A program made the position numbers and the translations under genes. The notes under the pieces were generated by a model. The model was not told the origin of the DNA, searched no databases, and saw only the letters and a program-made list of their open reading frames with translations. DNA of 64,000 nucleotides from Drosophila persimilis (taxonomy: Eukaryota > Arthropoda > Insecta > Diptera > Drosophilidae): NCBI RefSeq assembly GCF_003286085.1, contig NW_020825294.1, positions 3,162,001 to 3,226,000 on the forward strand, written 5' to 3'. Numbering within the stretch: position 1 is the first letter of the stretch; each line of letters begins with the position of its first letter. Positions 22,931-37,300 of the stretch are shown piece after piece.

Positions 22931-23356
22931 AAACTATTTTATACAATAAAGAGATATTAGGGAATTATTATGGCGGCGGTTGAAAAACGAATGCGGCGCT
23001 AGCCCAGCCGCTGCTGCCCGTTTTATACTTTTTTTCCATGGCAGAGCAGCGGCAGCGCTGCTTCGTTTTACGTTTTGCCTGTCGGTCGGTATTTTGATTT
23101 GTGTTGGTATTGGTGTGCGACTTCTACTCGGCAGACGCTAGAGATGGACTTGAACTAGTGATGGGCATCAGATGGGCGAATGCTGTTTTACCGACGGGGA
23201 TCGTAATAATCGAAAACTTATTTTTAATTCGCTTCGACTTTGCTCGGCTTTTTACAAATATTAAAGCTCACTAGAAATCTTGTTTCCATTAGAGAACCAG
23301 AGTTCCCATTCACTATGAAAATCCGGCGAAACAAAACGTGGCCAAGAAAACAATTC

Positions 23357-24070
23357 TCGCTTGGGTCATACCAAAGACTATACAATACCAAGATGTTGCA
23401 TGAGGAACAAATTCTTTTTCAATTTTCGTTTGACGCTTCATGATACGGGCGCGCGGGGCTATTACTTCAATTCTCTTTTACGCTACTCGGCTTCGTCAAT
23501 GCCTCGGTCAGCGTCGAGTCGGTGTGTCTCGAGAGAAAGAATACAAAAACAAAATATGAATCGTCTGCGTGCCGAAACCGTAGGGCAGCGTGGTCGCTGA
23601 GGTCTTTGGCGCGGCACAGTGGGGACTCAGCCGAAATAGTAAAAAAAATTGTATGAGTGCTTTAGATAAATTACATCTAATAGAGAATTTTCCAATCGAA
23701 TTTTCAAGATACATAGTTTTAGTTTAGAAGATATAAGCACTCAAAGTTTAACATTTTTTCAGTGTGCAAATATTTATTGAACTCATATTCACTAACTAAT
23801 TTAGCAAGCTGAGACGGCCAAAGGTCCCACTGTGCCGCTCCAAAGACATCGGCGATCCGCGACCACCGCTCGAGAGTCCAGAATTGCCGAACAGACAAAA
23901 CCGATGGGCAGCGGGGTCGCGGTAGAGACGAAGCACAGGCGAAAAGGGAATTGAAACCCCGCGCGCTCCCTCGTGCCTTTTGGGTTCTAATGTTAGGACC
24001 CGCCATAGAACAGCTTTTTGGTCGCTCATGCAACATCTTGGTATTGTATAGTCTTTGGTCATACTCAATT
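23357..24070. mobile_element. Fold-back element with diverged ~250 bp arms
   Basis: Left arm 23357-23626 and right arm 23834-24070 are inverted and recognisably alike: CCAAAGACTATACAATACCA, GATGTTGCATGA, a GCGCGCGGGG block and GCGGCACAGTGGG. They differ by many substitutions and indels. The loop (23627-23833) is AT-rich. Frames of 79-130 residues in the arms are copies of each other and not independent genes. No match to the 10.8 kb fold-back was seen. Confidence 0.7.
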
Positions 24071-27000
24071 TGATGAATTTTCCAAAAATGAAATTTTTTA
24101 AATGCCATCAAGTGAAAAGCTGTACGATGTGTACGATTTTTAAAGCCTAGTTAAGGAGAATAACTCTCATGGTCACACACCCACACACACACGCACTCTT
24201 TGACACTCATACAGTGACATGGCAAATAAGTCACTGGCACTTAACGACCGGCACTGGCAACCAGCAACGCTTGCAGCCCCCAAAACAGGCTCTACAAACA
24301 TAATCACAAGCTAAGCAACGGGGAATAGGGCGAGAGAGAGGGAGAGAGACAGAGTGCGACAGAGAGGTAACAGAGCCAGAGTGCGACAGAGAGGTAGCAG
24401 AGCCAAAGTGGAAGAGAGGGAGAGCGAGCAAGTCCAAGCCCAAAAGTATGCAACAATTTATGCATGTTTACAAAGGCAATTTCTGCAACATGATGGAAGG
24501 AGCAGAGTCGTAGGAGCAGTACAGGAGCAGCAGCACTACCACCAAACAAATGACCACTGGCCGTGGCAGTGGCTGCCATGGCGCGTTGCAGGCGGGGGCG
24601 GGCGCGGGGCTGGCGGGTAGGGGACATGCATCTGCCTCTATGGCACACCGCAGAGCATAGACAAACATTGATCACTTACAGGAAGTCCAGTCCCCAGCTT
24701 GCGTGTGGGCAGGGGGAGCTCGGGAGTGGCATGGCCATAAGCCAACTGGCCATTTTGTCAGCTGCGCGCTGAGTTGCAGGCAGAAAGCATCAGGCAGCAG
24801 GCAGCCGTCGCATGTTAATATCTGCTGCCCAGGCATCCCATCCTCCTGGTATCCTGGCATCCTCCACTGGCAGGCAGCCATCTAGGGAACAGCATTTGGC
24901 CATGGTGCGTCTATTGGTCAATGGATTAAAGCCAAAAGTCCACGTGGGATGCGAAAGCCATAGCAGCAGCAGCCGAGTTGTGTGTTGCAGTTTCAGTGTT
25001 GTGTCTGTTGCAGGGCCATGCCCTGCCCTGTCCTGTCCTGTCCTGCCCTGCATGGACGGGCATCGATAAAAACTGCTGCCCGGCGCCGCAGCCGCTCCGC
25101 TTGACGAGAGAGAAAACTTTTTTCCACCCGGACAGAGAGAGGGCTTTATTTTTGTGTTGAATTTTTAGAAAATGCCCTTTCGCCTGATAATCAAATCAGT
25201 AAAGTGGATCCCTTTAAGCCCCAAGAAATGCCTGCAATCAAATACACAAACCCGGATAGCAGTTTGGAGCCACAGGTAACGTGAATCCATCATCATTTGG
25301 GCAAATCAGACAATTAATTAGTTTGGCAAACGATAACCAAACAAACCCCAGAGTCCAGTCCCCCCCCAACAGCACCCCCCTCTGTCCGACCAACGTCTAT
25401 TCTCTCACTCGATTCGAGGCGATCTTGAACCAACAATTTCCGTTGCCAATAATATTGGCAAACAATTTTGGCATAGTGTCAATTAATTTTCGACACACAC
25501 TGCAGTGGCCGGCGCACACCCGCAAACCCACCCCCCCCCTTTCCAATGCTCCTCTGCTCCGCTATTTCGCTCCCGTTCTACTCGGTCTGTCCCTTACATT
25601 AACCCACTCACCCTCCCCCCTCCCTCACCTACCGCTCTTCTTGTCCATTTCCCTCACATTCGCTAACCTCGCCTTCTCCCCTCTCTTTCGCGCACTCAAC
25701 AACTAAACTGTAAAATGAAGTTGACGTTCGTTGCCATCGCATCGGGCGTCGGACGTCGCGCGTCGCGTCGCGTCGCGGTCGTTGTTGACGCCGCTGTTTC
25801 TCTGGTTGGCTGTCATTTCTCTGCTCTGGTGCTGCCTCCTGCTTCTGCCCAAGGTGTATTTTATGCAAGGTGAGCCTCTTAATACTCCTCTAATAATTCT
25901 AAAAATTATTATAATTCTCTTTGTCTTTATTTGCGTGTTGTTTTGTTTGTTGCAAGCCAAGATAACTTTTTGGGCCAGCTCCTCACCCGTTCTATGAATC
26001 CACTTTGCTGCTGTTTATCTGCTCGTTTCTGCTGCACCCTCTGCTACGGCCACAACATTGCAGGTGTTTGGGATTCCTGGGTGTCGATGTCACTTGACGC
26101 CTTCCTTCTGTCGCAGCATTTGTTCTCTCCCACGCTTTCTATGTCTCGCTGCCTCCCTCTCTCTCTCTCTCGCTCTGCCCCTTCTCTGACAAACAGCGAT
26201 TGCTATTTAGCTGATTGTGTGGTTTTCCCTTTAAACGTTTGCCCACCCCGCTGGCGGCCATCTAAATGAAGATGAACCCCCCGCCCCACCCCCTTACGCA
26301 GTCGACTTCTGGCCTAAAGTGCAGGCATTTAATTAATTACAGCATTTTGTCTGAGGGCTTCAAGTGAATTAAATTGAGATGCAGCAGGGAGAGACAGAGC
26401 TTAAATCTATTGAAAAGAGTTTTAAATTCAAACACAAATTGACTTTGTTTTGCCTGTAATAAAGAGTTGGGCTTAAGAGAGTCGTCAAAGCTCGGCTCAG
26501 TTTTAAAGAGATCCCCTTAAAAGCTACAAAGAGAGCGCTGTCACATCTTCAACACAAGGAAGAAAAGATAAGCGATTTGTTGCTCTCTTTAAAGGTCCGC
26601 CCATAAGCGCTGCGTATGCTAAAAAGGGATAGCCACAGGCACTTCCGCTACCTGCTCCAGCCTCTAGCGGCTACACTGCGAGCATGAATGCTTTTGTTTT
26701 TTAATTCGTTTTTAATCTCTTTTCATGGCATTTTAATCGTATTTCTACCTTTAAATATTTCATATGTATTTATTTGGAAAAATACTTTTCGTAATCCCCT
26801 TTCGAACTATCATATATTTTGAAGACCAGTGGCATCTTCTGTCTGGCTCTCTCTCTCTCTCTATTAAAAGCCTTAAATTATTTACAGACTTGTGAGCATG
26901 TACATATATATATACATACATATGTATATCAATTGGTTCCACACAAAATTTATCCAGTATCCAAATGATTGCAGGAGTGTCTGTGCATCTGTGTGCAAAC

Positions 27001-28000
27001 TGTTAACTTCAAATTGCATTTTATTTATTTAATTTGAAGCATTTTCATTAACTTTACTATGGCTTTGCCTCTCTCCAGCTCTCCATCTGTGAACCAAAAG
27101 AAGACTCTGTTATTTCTATTTTTACGGGAGGAGAGCAGAGCAGAGCAGAGCAGAAAGGAGGATGCCCCTCACACAGTTATGCAAATGTAATTAGTTGCAT
27201 GACCGAAACCATAGAGCAATATTTATGGCACAGACTGTGCTCTGCCGTGCCCTGCCATGCCGTGCCGAGAAGTGAAAGCGGCCTCTGCTCTGCTCCTGGC
27301 CCATGTGCAACTGTTTTTGCCCCCGCCAAACTGTGTGAGAGTGTATCTGTGAGATACTTTTAATTTTTTACGATTTTTGTGGGCAAGAGCTTTATGTTAC
27401 CCTTTAGTCCCCCCCTCCCTCTGTCCCTTTTTCGGGCTCTATTCCTCTTTCTATTTTTTTGTGCCGTTTAGAATATTTCTCTTGTTTCTCCGTTTTTTTT
27501 TTTTATTTATTTTTTTTTTGTTAATTTTTTATGGTCGCTGGATCCATTGCATTGGCACAAGTGGTGTGGTTCGGGAGCTCGGATTGGGGGCAAGGGGATT
27601 CGGTTTTATGGCGGAAATGGCAACGCTTGCCACAAAATAAAACAAAAGATATTTGCCACCAGTGCGGTGCGGTGTGTTGTGGTGCGGTGCGGTGCGGTCC
27701 GGGGTGTGTGCAGACGATAAAGTAGACTAGGTCGAAATAAAGATAAAATAGGCGAACGCTTTCGGTTAAACCTTTCCCTCTCTGGCTCTTAAACCCTACC
27801 CCCCAATCCCAATCCCATCCCCACCCCCAGCCCCATCCCATCCCCTGCTCAAATTCCTCGTGTAATTGCTGTGCAACTGAAAAATCTAGAGAATCGAGAG
27901 ACCAAAAAAAAATATCTTCCTGCACTTTCAAGGAAAACTCTGTTTAAGGGTAGTTTTCGGGAGGGATACCCTTTGGGTATGCATAATTTCTAAGGAGAAT
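24071..28000. other. Simple-sequence intergenic DNA
   Basis: Notable tracts are AGAG runs (24,320-24,440), CAG-rich stretches (24,500-24,990), repeated CCTGTCCTG (25,020-25,055), a GTCGC array (25,755-25,785), C-rich and TCTC runs, GAGCA repeats (27,130-27,150) and GGTGC repeats (27,665-27,700). No supported exon was found. Confidence 0.5.
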
Positions 28001-28320
28001 TAACGGATAAATGGCACTATAAAGATTTATTGTTGGAATTATTTATAAATTTATGATCATATTTTTTTAAATATTTTTTTTATAAATTTATAATCAGTGT
28101 TAAATAGATTTTTAATAAATTAAAAACAAATTTTCTTTAATTTTTGTTAAATTTTATAATTATTTATAAGTAAGCATTATTTCTAGGGAGAATTATCGGA
28201 TAAATGGCACTATAAAGATTTATTGGAATTATATATAAATTTATGATCAGTGTTAAATAAATTTTGAATAAATTAAAAACAAATTTTTAGTTATTTTTTT
28301 TTAAATTTTATAATTAAAAT
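27985..28320. repeat. Diverged direct duplication of an AT-rich unit
   Basis: TTCTARGGAGAATTAWCGG with ATGGCACTATAAAGATTTAT occurs at 27988 and 28181. A second shared block, CAGTGTTAAATA with AATAAATTAAAAACAAATTT, occurs at 28095 and 28248. The period falls from 193 to 153 bp because of an internal deletion in the second unit. Confidence 0.75.
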
Positions 28321-31300
28321 TTATGAACAGTTTTAAAAAACATTTTAGAACATTTTTTATATTTTTTTAAATAGATTTTAAAACTTTTTGAAGTATGTAT
28401 ATTTCTGATATATTTTACATTTAAGATCCCTTTTGGATTATATTTTAAGAAATTTAAAAATCTTTTTTCATAAATTTTCAATACGTTTTTGGATGCTTTT
28501 TCGGTTCCACTTTAGACCAGTTCTAGACCATTTATGGATACATATTTGAACAAGATTTATTCAGTTTTCGTGGCTCTAGGATCGAAAGCCCTCTCTTTTC
28601 TCATACTACCCTGTTTTTTTAGTGTACAAAAAAAAACAAAAAGACAGAGGAGCTCGAGAGCAATAGGGAATGGAGCAGTGGAAAAGGAAAAGCAGCTGAA
28701 AACTTTTGCCAGCCATTTGCCGGTGAAAATTGAGATTTATGAGTGCCACAGGTAAGGCAGAGAAAGAGCAGAGAACAGTGGGGAAGAGACAGAGAGAGAG
28801 AGGGAGAGAGGGACAAAGCCGTGGCTGCTGCTGCATCTATTTTTCCCCCGGAGTTGAGCTTGTGTTTTTTTTTTGTTCTTTTTTTTTTGCAGAAAGTTGG
28901 AAACTTGGCATATTTCTCCATTACGAGGCGGCGCTTGCAAATTGATTTGATTTGATTCGATTTTGAAGTCGATAAGCTCGCTCTGGCTCTCTCGCTCTCT
29001 CTCTCTCTCTATCTCTTTCTGCTGGCATTTAACTTTTCCTTTTGCCTTTTTACTTTTCCCGCCGTTTGTTGTATCCTTGGCAGGAGGAAATCTAAGGTAA
29101 GAGAATTTGCAACTTGTGCTTTCTTCTTTTGGAGTAGTTGTAGTTTTCCCATTTGCCCCCTCCCCTTATTTATCCCCATTTGATTGGCAGACACAGAAAG
29201 AGTGCCAGTCCGAAGTGAAAGATGGGGATAAGCCAACAGACAAACGATTATGTAAATATCTGCCAGATGCCAGCAGATCTGAAGAGAACAGAAGAGAACT
29301 TTGGTCCGTTCGAGGCAAGGCGGCACACACAAGAGTATCTGGCAGATTGCTTTTATTAATTAAAAACGTTGCGCACTTTTGTGGATACAAAACCCACGGC
29401 CACGGACCCGGCCCCAACTCCGCCCCGAAGCCACATTTCTGACGCACTGTAAATAATAAAAGTTGTTAAAAAAAAAATGCCGGCATAACGGGGAAAATTA
29501 AATAAAAAAAGAAGGAAGGGAAAAAACCATAAAGGATTGTTTTACCTGTAGATTTATTGCTCATAAAATCTTCTGACCAATAAATAGTCCTGTTAAATAT
29601 ATAGAAAAATTCCCAAAAGTTTGAAGAAATAATATATTCCCTCCCTCATACTAGAAAAACACTCTTTGGAAAATAATTAGAGGTATAGAAAAACCTCAAA
29701 TATTTACAATAATTTCCATAAAAAATGTACTGCATAAATCGAATGACTTTTGGGTTTAAATGTTTAAATCAATTCATAATGATAATTATGATGAAATCTG
29801 TACCACGGAAAAAAACCCCAAAACGATCCGCTAAATCCATTTTCCATATAAATAAACTCAATATTTAATTTTTCGCTCTATATGAACACACATATCATTT
29901 AGCGCGGAATAACGCGGAATATCCATTGCCTTGTTATCCTTGTACTTCATACATTTTAATTTGGCAAATTTGTTGCATGCCACCACGCACTGTGACTGTC
30001 CTATTTGCATCTCTCTCTGTCTCTGTCTCTCTCTCACTCTGTCTCTCTCTCGCAGCAACAAAAGCTAAATACCAAAATTTGTGCGGCGGACGAAAAATAG
30101 GCGCCAGAACCACAAAATTGCTGGGGCACGGCACCACACATGCCGCCAACCAGAGAGTAGAAACAACAAAAACGGCAGCAGGCGAAACCAATCCGACAGA
30201 GAGTGAGAGAGAGGGAGAATGAGCCTTGAAGGGAGAGCGGTAGAATCAAGGTATATTCATGAAAAGGCAAGGCGGCTGCCATTCTTCAAAGGCTCGAAGC
30301 AGAAAAAGGAGGATTTCTTTCTCTGGAAAAGACGAATACTGTGGATCCATTTCTGGCACTTCCTTACCCTTCCAACTAATATACCCTGCGGTAGAGTGAG
30401 ACACTGCGAGGGTCGCCGCCGCGGTTCTTGGCTCGCGATAATTATGTATGAAGCAATTATTTCGCATGTCCAGCAACAGCAACAACAACAATAGCAGGCA
30501 GGAACAACAGTGTCCGACATGCCGGCAATAACAGTTATGTTCTCATGTTTAACTGTATTTGTGTACCCCACTTGTGTTGGTGTGTGTGTGTGTGTTGTTG
30601 TTCCTGGGGCTACGTGCCACACAAATTGAAACACCCCCCACCCCCTACCAACCCACGAAACGAGGCAACGAATTTGGCTCTGGCTCCAAGTGCACATTTC
30701 AGTGGCAACAACAACAACAACAAGCACGTGGGTTAAATGCCTGACTGACGTCTATAATTATAAAGTGGACAACGCCAGGCATCTGGCAGCAGCAGCAACA
30801 ATAGCACTTTCAATAGGCCCAAACAAAAAAAAAAACACAACAATTTGTACGAAATTTAAGCATGTGCGGGGATCCCTTCGATACCCTCTAGGGAGGGAGA
30901 GGATATCAGCGCTAAACCGAAGTGAATAACCCAGGAAAATCCACAAAGTGGTGTCCCCACAAACCAAAGAAAAATCAGAAACTAATTTGATTCCAAAAAT
31001 CTGTCCCACCAAAAAAAAAAGGGGCATCAAAAGCTTCGACTTTCAGAATTCATCCTTTTTTTCTCTCTCAACAACGTAAAAAAATTAAGTGGAAAATGTG
31101 TATAATTAAGTCGCCCGCCTGAAAGTAGGCTATACAGAATGCCGCTCCCCCTCCACCCAAAATATACACCCCTCCTTGTAATTGCTCTCCCAATCTGTCC
31201 CTCCCCCTCGCTCTGTGGAGTATCTCTCTCTTTTTTTTTAACTTTTTAAAAGGATTTCCCCACCAATTGAAAACAAAAGCAATGTAAATAATATTTAAGC

Positions 31301-34300
31301 TTTTTCCATTGTTGTTACGCCACGAGAATATTTCGACCTGCATTTTTTTTTTTATTGTGCGCAAAAAATTTTTAAGCTGATTTATTGGCCAAAACGGGTG
31401 GCAACAGCAGGCTCCCGTGAAATTTTTGATTCGCAAAAATGGGGGGAATTTTTATTATTAAATGTTAAAAAAGTTAAGTAATTGATAAACAAAGCACACG
31501 CTCTCTGCCGCTCTTGAAAATTAAGTAAAAAAGTCAGAAAAGTTTTAAAATTAAAGGAAATTGGTAACTTAATTCCACAGGTCTAAAAACTCCTCTGTGA
31601 AGAGACCAAAATCGAACCCCGAAGAGCTGTTTCTTTAATCCAGAAATCAACATATTTTCCTGGAAAAAGAGTAAGGAAATCGCCCATTTCCTCCGTAATG
31701 CCGTTGCCCTTTCAATGTCGTAACATTTTATTAGTTAAACTATCATTTATAATTAATCCCATCTGTTTGAAACAACCTTCTGCTGGGTCGGAGGGCTCCC
31801 TTTCGCCCTTTCAAATTACTGCCATAAGCAATTCAAATACATTTACGAGAATTTGCCAGACCAGACGCTCATTTTAAGCCAATAACTTGACCAACATTTT
31901 TCCAATACCAGACATGGCAGCCGAGCACCCGGCAGTCCGCAGTCAGAGGGAGAAAGGAGAAGCTCTGGGTGGAAGGACAAGGAACCACAAGCAGCGACTG
32001 GCGCCGAAGAGGAGTCGAGGACTGCCAACCGTTTAAATGTGTAATGAGGCTATGGGTCAGCAGCTGTTCTCTGCTGCTGCTCTCTGCTGTTCCTGGCTCC
32101 TGGCTCCTGGGTCCAAGGTGAAAGCGCAGACACTCTCTCTTCCACAAGCACACACACACAGACAAACAAAGGACTAATTAAGCTATTTATTAGGTATGAG
32201 GTTAAGTTCAACGGCAGTTAGTTGCAGTCATTTGATGGCTTCGTAGTCGGGACCCCAAGCCCAGGCACGACTGGCTACTGCCAATCCTTGAATGGGATTC
32301 TTTGGTTTCACAACCGAAAGGTGGGATCAGAGGCCAGGTCAGAATCTCTCTCTCTCTCTCTCAAAAAAAAAAAACGAGAAGGTAGTGCAACGCGTTTTTG
32401 GCTTATAACTTTAACTTTTGTGTGTTGTCGTCTGTGGCCACTGGGATCTGCGGTTGGCACAAGCCACGCCCCCCTTCTGTGGGGCGCTTCAGGCAGTTCA
32501 TTAAATGGAAATAAATCAACTCAATGGAGGGGAATCCATGGCATGAACAACGATTGACGTCCAAAAAAGTTGAAGGTTTTTTTTTCTGATTTTTGTCAAA
32601 AGATTTTTTTGAAGGTGTTGATGGCAATGCAATTAAAAATATTCAATAATTTAAGCCACGTTTTCCAGCGTTCCCAGGAACCAAGGAAAACCTGGTCCTA
32701 GGATTTATGGAATTCCAAGCTTTAGTTGAAGCTTTAAGCTTTAACGTTTGGTGACACTTGTCGTCAAATTCCCAGCCCCCCTTCCCCTGAAGCATTAGCT
32801 CTCCCACCATCACTCGCTGGCACACACATTGTCGTCGCCTCATCGCCGCATTGTCCCACCGTCCCCCCGCCTCATAATGCGGGCAATTTTAATAATCCCC
32901 ACAACATGGCGACAAAAACATACGACAGGGGAACATACGATGTCCATGTCCATGTCCGGCCGCCGCTAAGTCCCAAACGCCAGAGCGAAATTCACTGATA
33001 AGAAAAGAGCGAGCAGCAAGCATATAAAAGAATGAAAGAAATAAAGAAATTCGTGTGAGAGAGAGGGGAGAGGGGAGGGGAGCACGGCACGGCACGGATT
33101 GACGCCATGTTGGGTTCCATGTTGCAACATTGTTGGCCATGTGTATGTCCCCTTGACTTGACCACAGTATATTAATGGGGAAGTGAGGTATCTCCCCCCC
33201 ATCCATGTTGTCCGGTAGCCGCGCCTTACCTTATTTTGAATATACCCTGACCCTGCCACCGTATGCGCTCGTCCGCTCTTACTCTCTTTTTTCAGATTCC
33301 TTCTGCCTCCCCTGATTTCGCATGTAAATCTTTGCGCATTAATCCGCCAGCCTTAACGGTACACACTGTCCCGCTGCCACGTTGTTGTTGCTGCTGCTTG
33401 AGTCCACAGTGAAAAAGAGAGGAGAGAAAACCCCCCACACACCTACATATCTATATAGAGGGATAATCGTACATGTACATCATAAAAACATATCTTCATA
33501 TATATATAAAAAAACAGTGAAGCTTCTTTGGTATCCCTTGATGGGCAAATTAGATAAATACAGAGCTACAAATGAACATATAGAAAGTTAAATTGCGCTC
33601 ACCATTTCATCGTCAGTTCTTTCAAAATCCTGCTACGTTTGGTTTATTCTTCCAATTGTAAGTTTACGACGGACGAAGAGACGGGAGCGGGAAAACAAAA
33701 AACTTTTTTAGCACTCACTTTTAAATAAATTATTTTCACACATTTTTCTGCATTCCTTTCTCCGATCTCCTTTTTTACAGATTTTCCAATAAGAGCACAA
33801 ATTGGCAGCATATTAATATAAGGTGAGGAACATTCCTACAAAACTCGCACAATTTGCCCAAATGCGTGGGCGCACACTTAACGAGAGAGAGTCATACCTC
33901 ACAGCATTGGGAATGCCTCACCCTTAACACTTGTGACCCTTGGAATGAGAGCGAATTGTGCGCGGAAGGCTTAGCACTCGCTCTCTCGTTTTTGCTCTTC
34001 TCCTTTAATGCGCCCAACATGAGAGAGAGCAGCTTCGCGCCTTTTTTTGCATTTTTTCACCCACACACAAAAAAAAAGACCGCGTGACTGAAAAAAAATG
34101 TGAGGAATCTATGGACACGCATGAGACGGGGGAGGGGTGCTCCGCTGCATTTGCGCTGCATTTGCACAAGAAAAAGTTCATCAATGCATACAAAAATATA
34201 TAACACACTTGTTGCACTGCACTTTCACTTATTTTTAGCCATGATCTGCCGCTTTGCTGCCATTTTTATTTCCTTCTGCCTCTTGGTACGCCTCTGCACT

Positions 34301-37300
34301 AGACAAACACACATTTTCTTCGATTTTACACTTTATAGCCAGGATTTTGGATGTTTTTCACTGCCCTACACCAATACACATACGCCACAATATTTTCCGA
34401 ACGATTTTCACCATTTTCCCGCTTTTCCCGACCCGAAACCGGCAAAAGAACGCGGAGCTGACTATGGACGCGTGCAATTGGAAGCTGAAGCTGGAAGAGA
34501 TTGGCTTGGTACTCGCTCATTTTCATAAGTTTCTTCTGTTCCTCTTCCACTCTCTCTCTCGCTGTCTCTATCGGTTAAAGCATAAGGAGAGCGAGCGTTT
34601 TGTGTGTGTGTACTTGTTGATTCTTGGGCGGTAATGGGTGTGAGTGAGAGAGTTAATGTGCGCTGCCAGCTTAGTGCTTTCTCATTTCAACGTGTTGCTC
34701 TTCTCCTCTGCTAAAAATGCAGCGGGAGAGCTGATTGGTGCTGAATGTCTTTCCTCCCTCTCCTATTTATTTGCAAATGAAGAGCTAATATCTCTTCCCC
34801 CCCCACCGTTCAATTTCAAATGGAGAGGGAATGCGTGCAAATGGAGAGCAAAAGCGTGCAAATTATGCTCTAAGGCGACATTTCCCTTGAACTTTCAATG
34901 GAATACTGGAAACCAGCCACCTGTCCACGCCCAAAGAGCCTCCACTGTATAATTATATGTAAATATCCCGCATATGTTGTTGACCAGCCACCGGGAAAAT
35001 GAAATTTAATTTTAATGCACTTAACACATTTTTCACTTAGTAAAAATGCTGTATCGTATCCCTTTCACCCCAAACGTGGTATAATTTTTGTCTCTTTTCC
35101 ACGCACACACACATTCATGGGTGCACATAATTACAAATTGAATCTTCAGTTTTTATATACATACATATACATATATGTATATAAAGTTATACATGCACAT
35201 TCTTGTGTTGTTGCTGGTGTTGTTGTGGTGCTCATTAAGGACCTTTTTGGGGGAGTGATTAACACAAGCTGTTGCATAAACCCCTAGGCGTAGGTCGTCG
35301 GAGAGCGACAACGGAAAAAATTAAGTGTTGGCTGCCTCTAGGCTAACGAATCCACTTGGAAAGTGGAAAGTGGAAAGAGAGCAACAATTACACAGCAAAG
35401 ACAATTGCCAAATGAGTGAATGGCTGCTGTGGGGGATGTGGAACAGGATACAGGATACAGGCTGGTAGGTAATGGGCGGGGATTGAGGGCAAAAATAGTA
35501 AGTGCGAAATGAGCAAATAGTGTGTGGGGGTGGGGGCAACACCTGCGGGTAAGTGGGCTCTGGATTGTACGAGTATTTACGGAGGGCATACAAATAGGTC
35601 TACGCACTATTAGGGAGTATCTTTGCATAGATTTTGGTCAGGGGATTACAGGAAATGAGGAGCGGCACTCCCCTAAGACTCTTCTAAAATATAGAAGGAG
35701 CTGATTTAGAACAAAAGAACTGCACTTCCCCAGTCTGGACTCTCAGTTTCTTCACAAAAAATCTCAAAACCTTGCAATTGTGCCCCACAAGAAGCTGCAT
35801 GCCTTTTCCCAAAAATAAACAACGCCCCTCTAAAGATGCTCATACTTTCCTGCCACTTTATCAAATGACAGCCATGCCACATGCTCCCTCCGCTTAGGAC
35901 TCAGTTATGCCACACAAAAACCTTTTAGCTAAAGCTCTTCGGCTTCAGTTTTCAATTAAATTCGATATGTACTCCCACTTCATCGACCCCAAAATCACTT
36001 TCGATACGGCACTTCGCTTCGGTTTACTATTATTTTCAGTTAAGTTTATTCTTTTCAGTTTGTTGGCAGAGGACTTTGCGCATTGTTGCCACGAAAACTG
36101 AAATGAAAACTACAATACTCCGGACAGCACTTAAATCGCCCTGTAATTAAGGGACTACAGGTACGAGGAGAGGGCATATGCCCTTACAGTGGAAGAAACA
36201 TCATAGTATTACGAATATCTACAGAGGAAAATGTTCTTAAATGAATTATATCCTTTATCTAGCGAATGGATCCACCAGAGATCACTGAATCATTTGATGG
36301 AGTTCTTTTCCTGGCTGTCTTTTCCAGTGTGGCTTAGCTCTCACTAGCTTTTATCCAGTGTACTTTTGCAGTGAGCTTTTAATATGGTTCCGTTCCTTTC
36401 TGTTGGACTTTTCATCATATTTACAGCTGGATTTTCATTGCGATTTTTCTCTCCTTCTGCTGTCTGCCACTGCAAATATTTGTGCACTAAATCCTGCCAC
36501 CAGCCTCTCTGTCTCTCTCTGTCATGCCTCATCTTTTCTTAGTCATTTTCATTGTCGTAATTGTCCAAGTTACGCACATTAATGTCCTCGTCACAAGGAT
36601 ATGGGAACAGGACATGCTATATGTGTATTCCCCTCCCCCTCTCCACCCTCTACACCCTCTCTCTCTGACTCCACTTTACTCTGTGCCCCCTTTTGTCTCC
36701 ACTCTATCGTATTGCTTGCTTTGGTTCTGGCCGCGCCTCGCTTTTGTTGTCGGGACGAGTCAGCAGTCAAGTGGTTGTCTGTCTCCACTCAAGTGTCAGG
36801 AGGACTCAGGACTGTCCTCTGCTCGTCACACACACACACATACACCAGGATATACGCTAATACACACACAGCTGGAGGCTTTGGCAGCGATCCAAGTGGC
36901 TGAAAAGGGAGACGACGGAGACTTAGTTCGAGGACACACTGCGTGTGCCATTTTCACTTCCACTTCCGTTCCACACAGACACAACACACACACACACACA
37001 CACACTTATAGAGTGCATATAATACATATGCATGAATCCATGATGTCCTGCGTCTAATCGTAAATATTCCTAGGCCCTCCTCCATCTACTTCCCAAATAG
37101 GCATATATTCCCCTTCATTTTCCACTTTCCCCCAAGTAGAACTTTCCTTTTTGGGTGGTTATAGTTTATAGAGTTTTTCTTGATTATTTTTTCGGAATAC
37201 CCAAAAGTTTCCCTCAAGAAGTGCGATTTTCGCTGCATTAAACTAATTTCCTTCAAACAGGATACATCCCGTCCCCCGGCCCCCATGCACCTTATCCTTA

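Noticed and set aside
23361-24111. Frames of 79-130 residues near 23.4-24.1 kb
   Set aside because: They mirror each other across an inverted repeat and are by-products of the element arms.
36524-37057. 177-residue frame near 36.5-37.0 kb
   Set aside because: It is built on CT, CA and CACACA tracts with no conserved motif or splice context.
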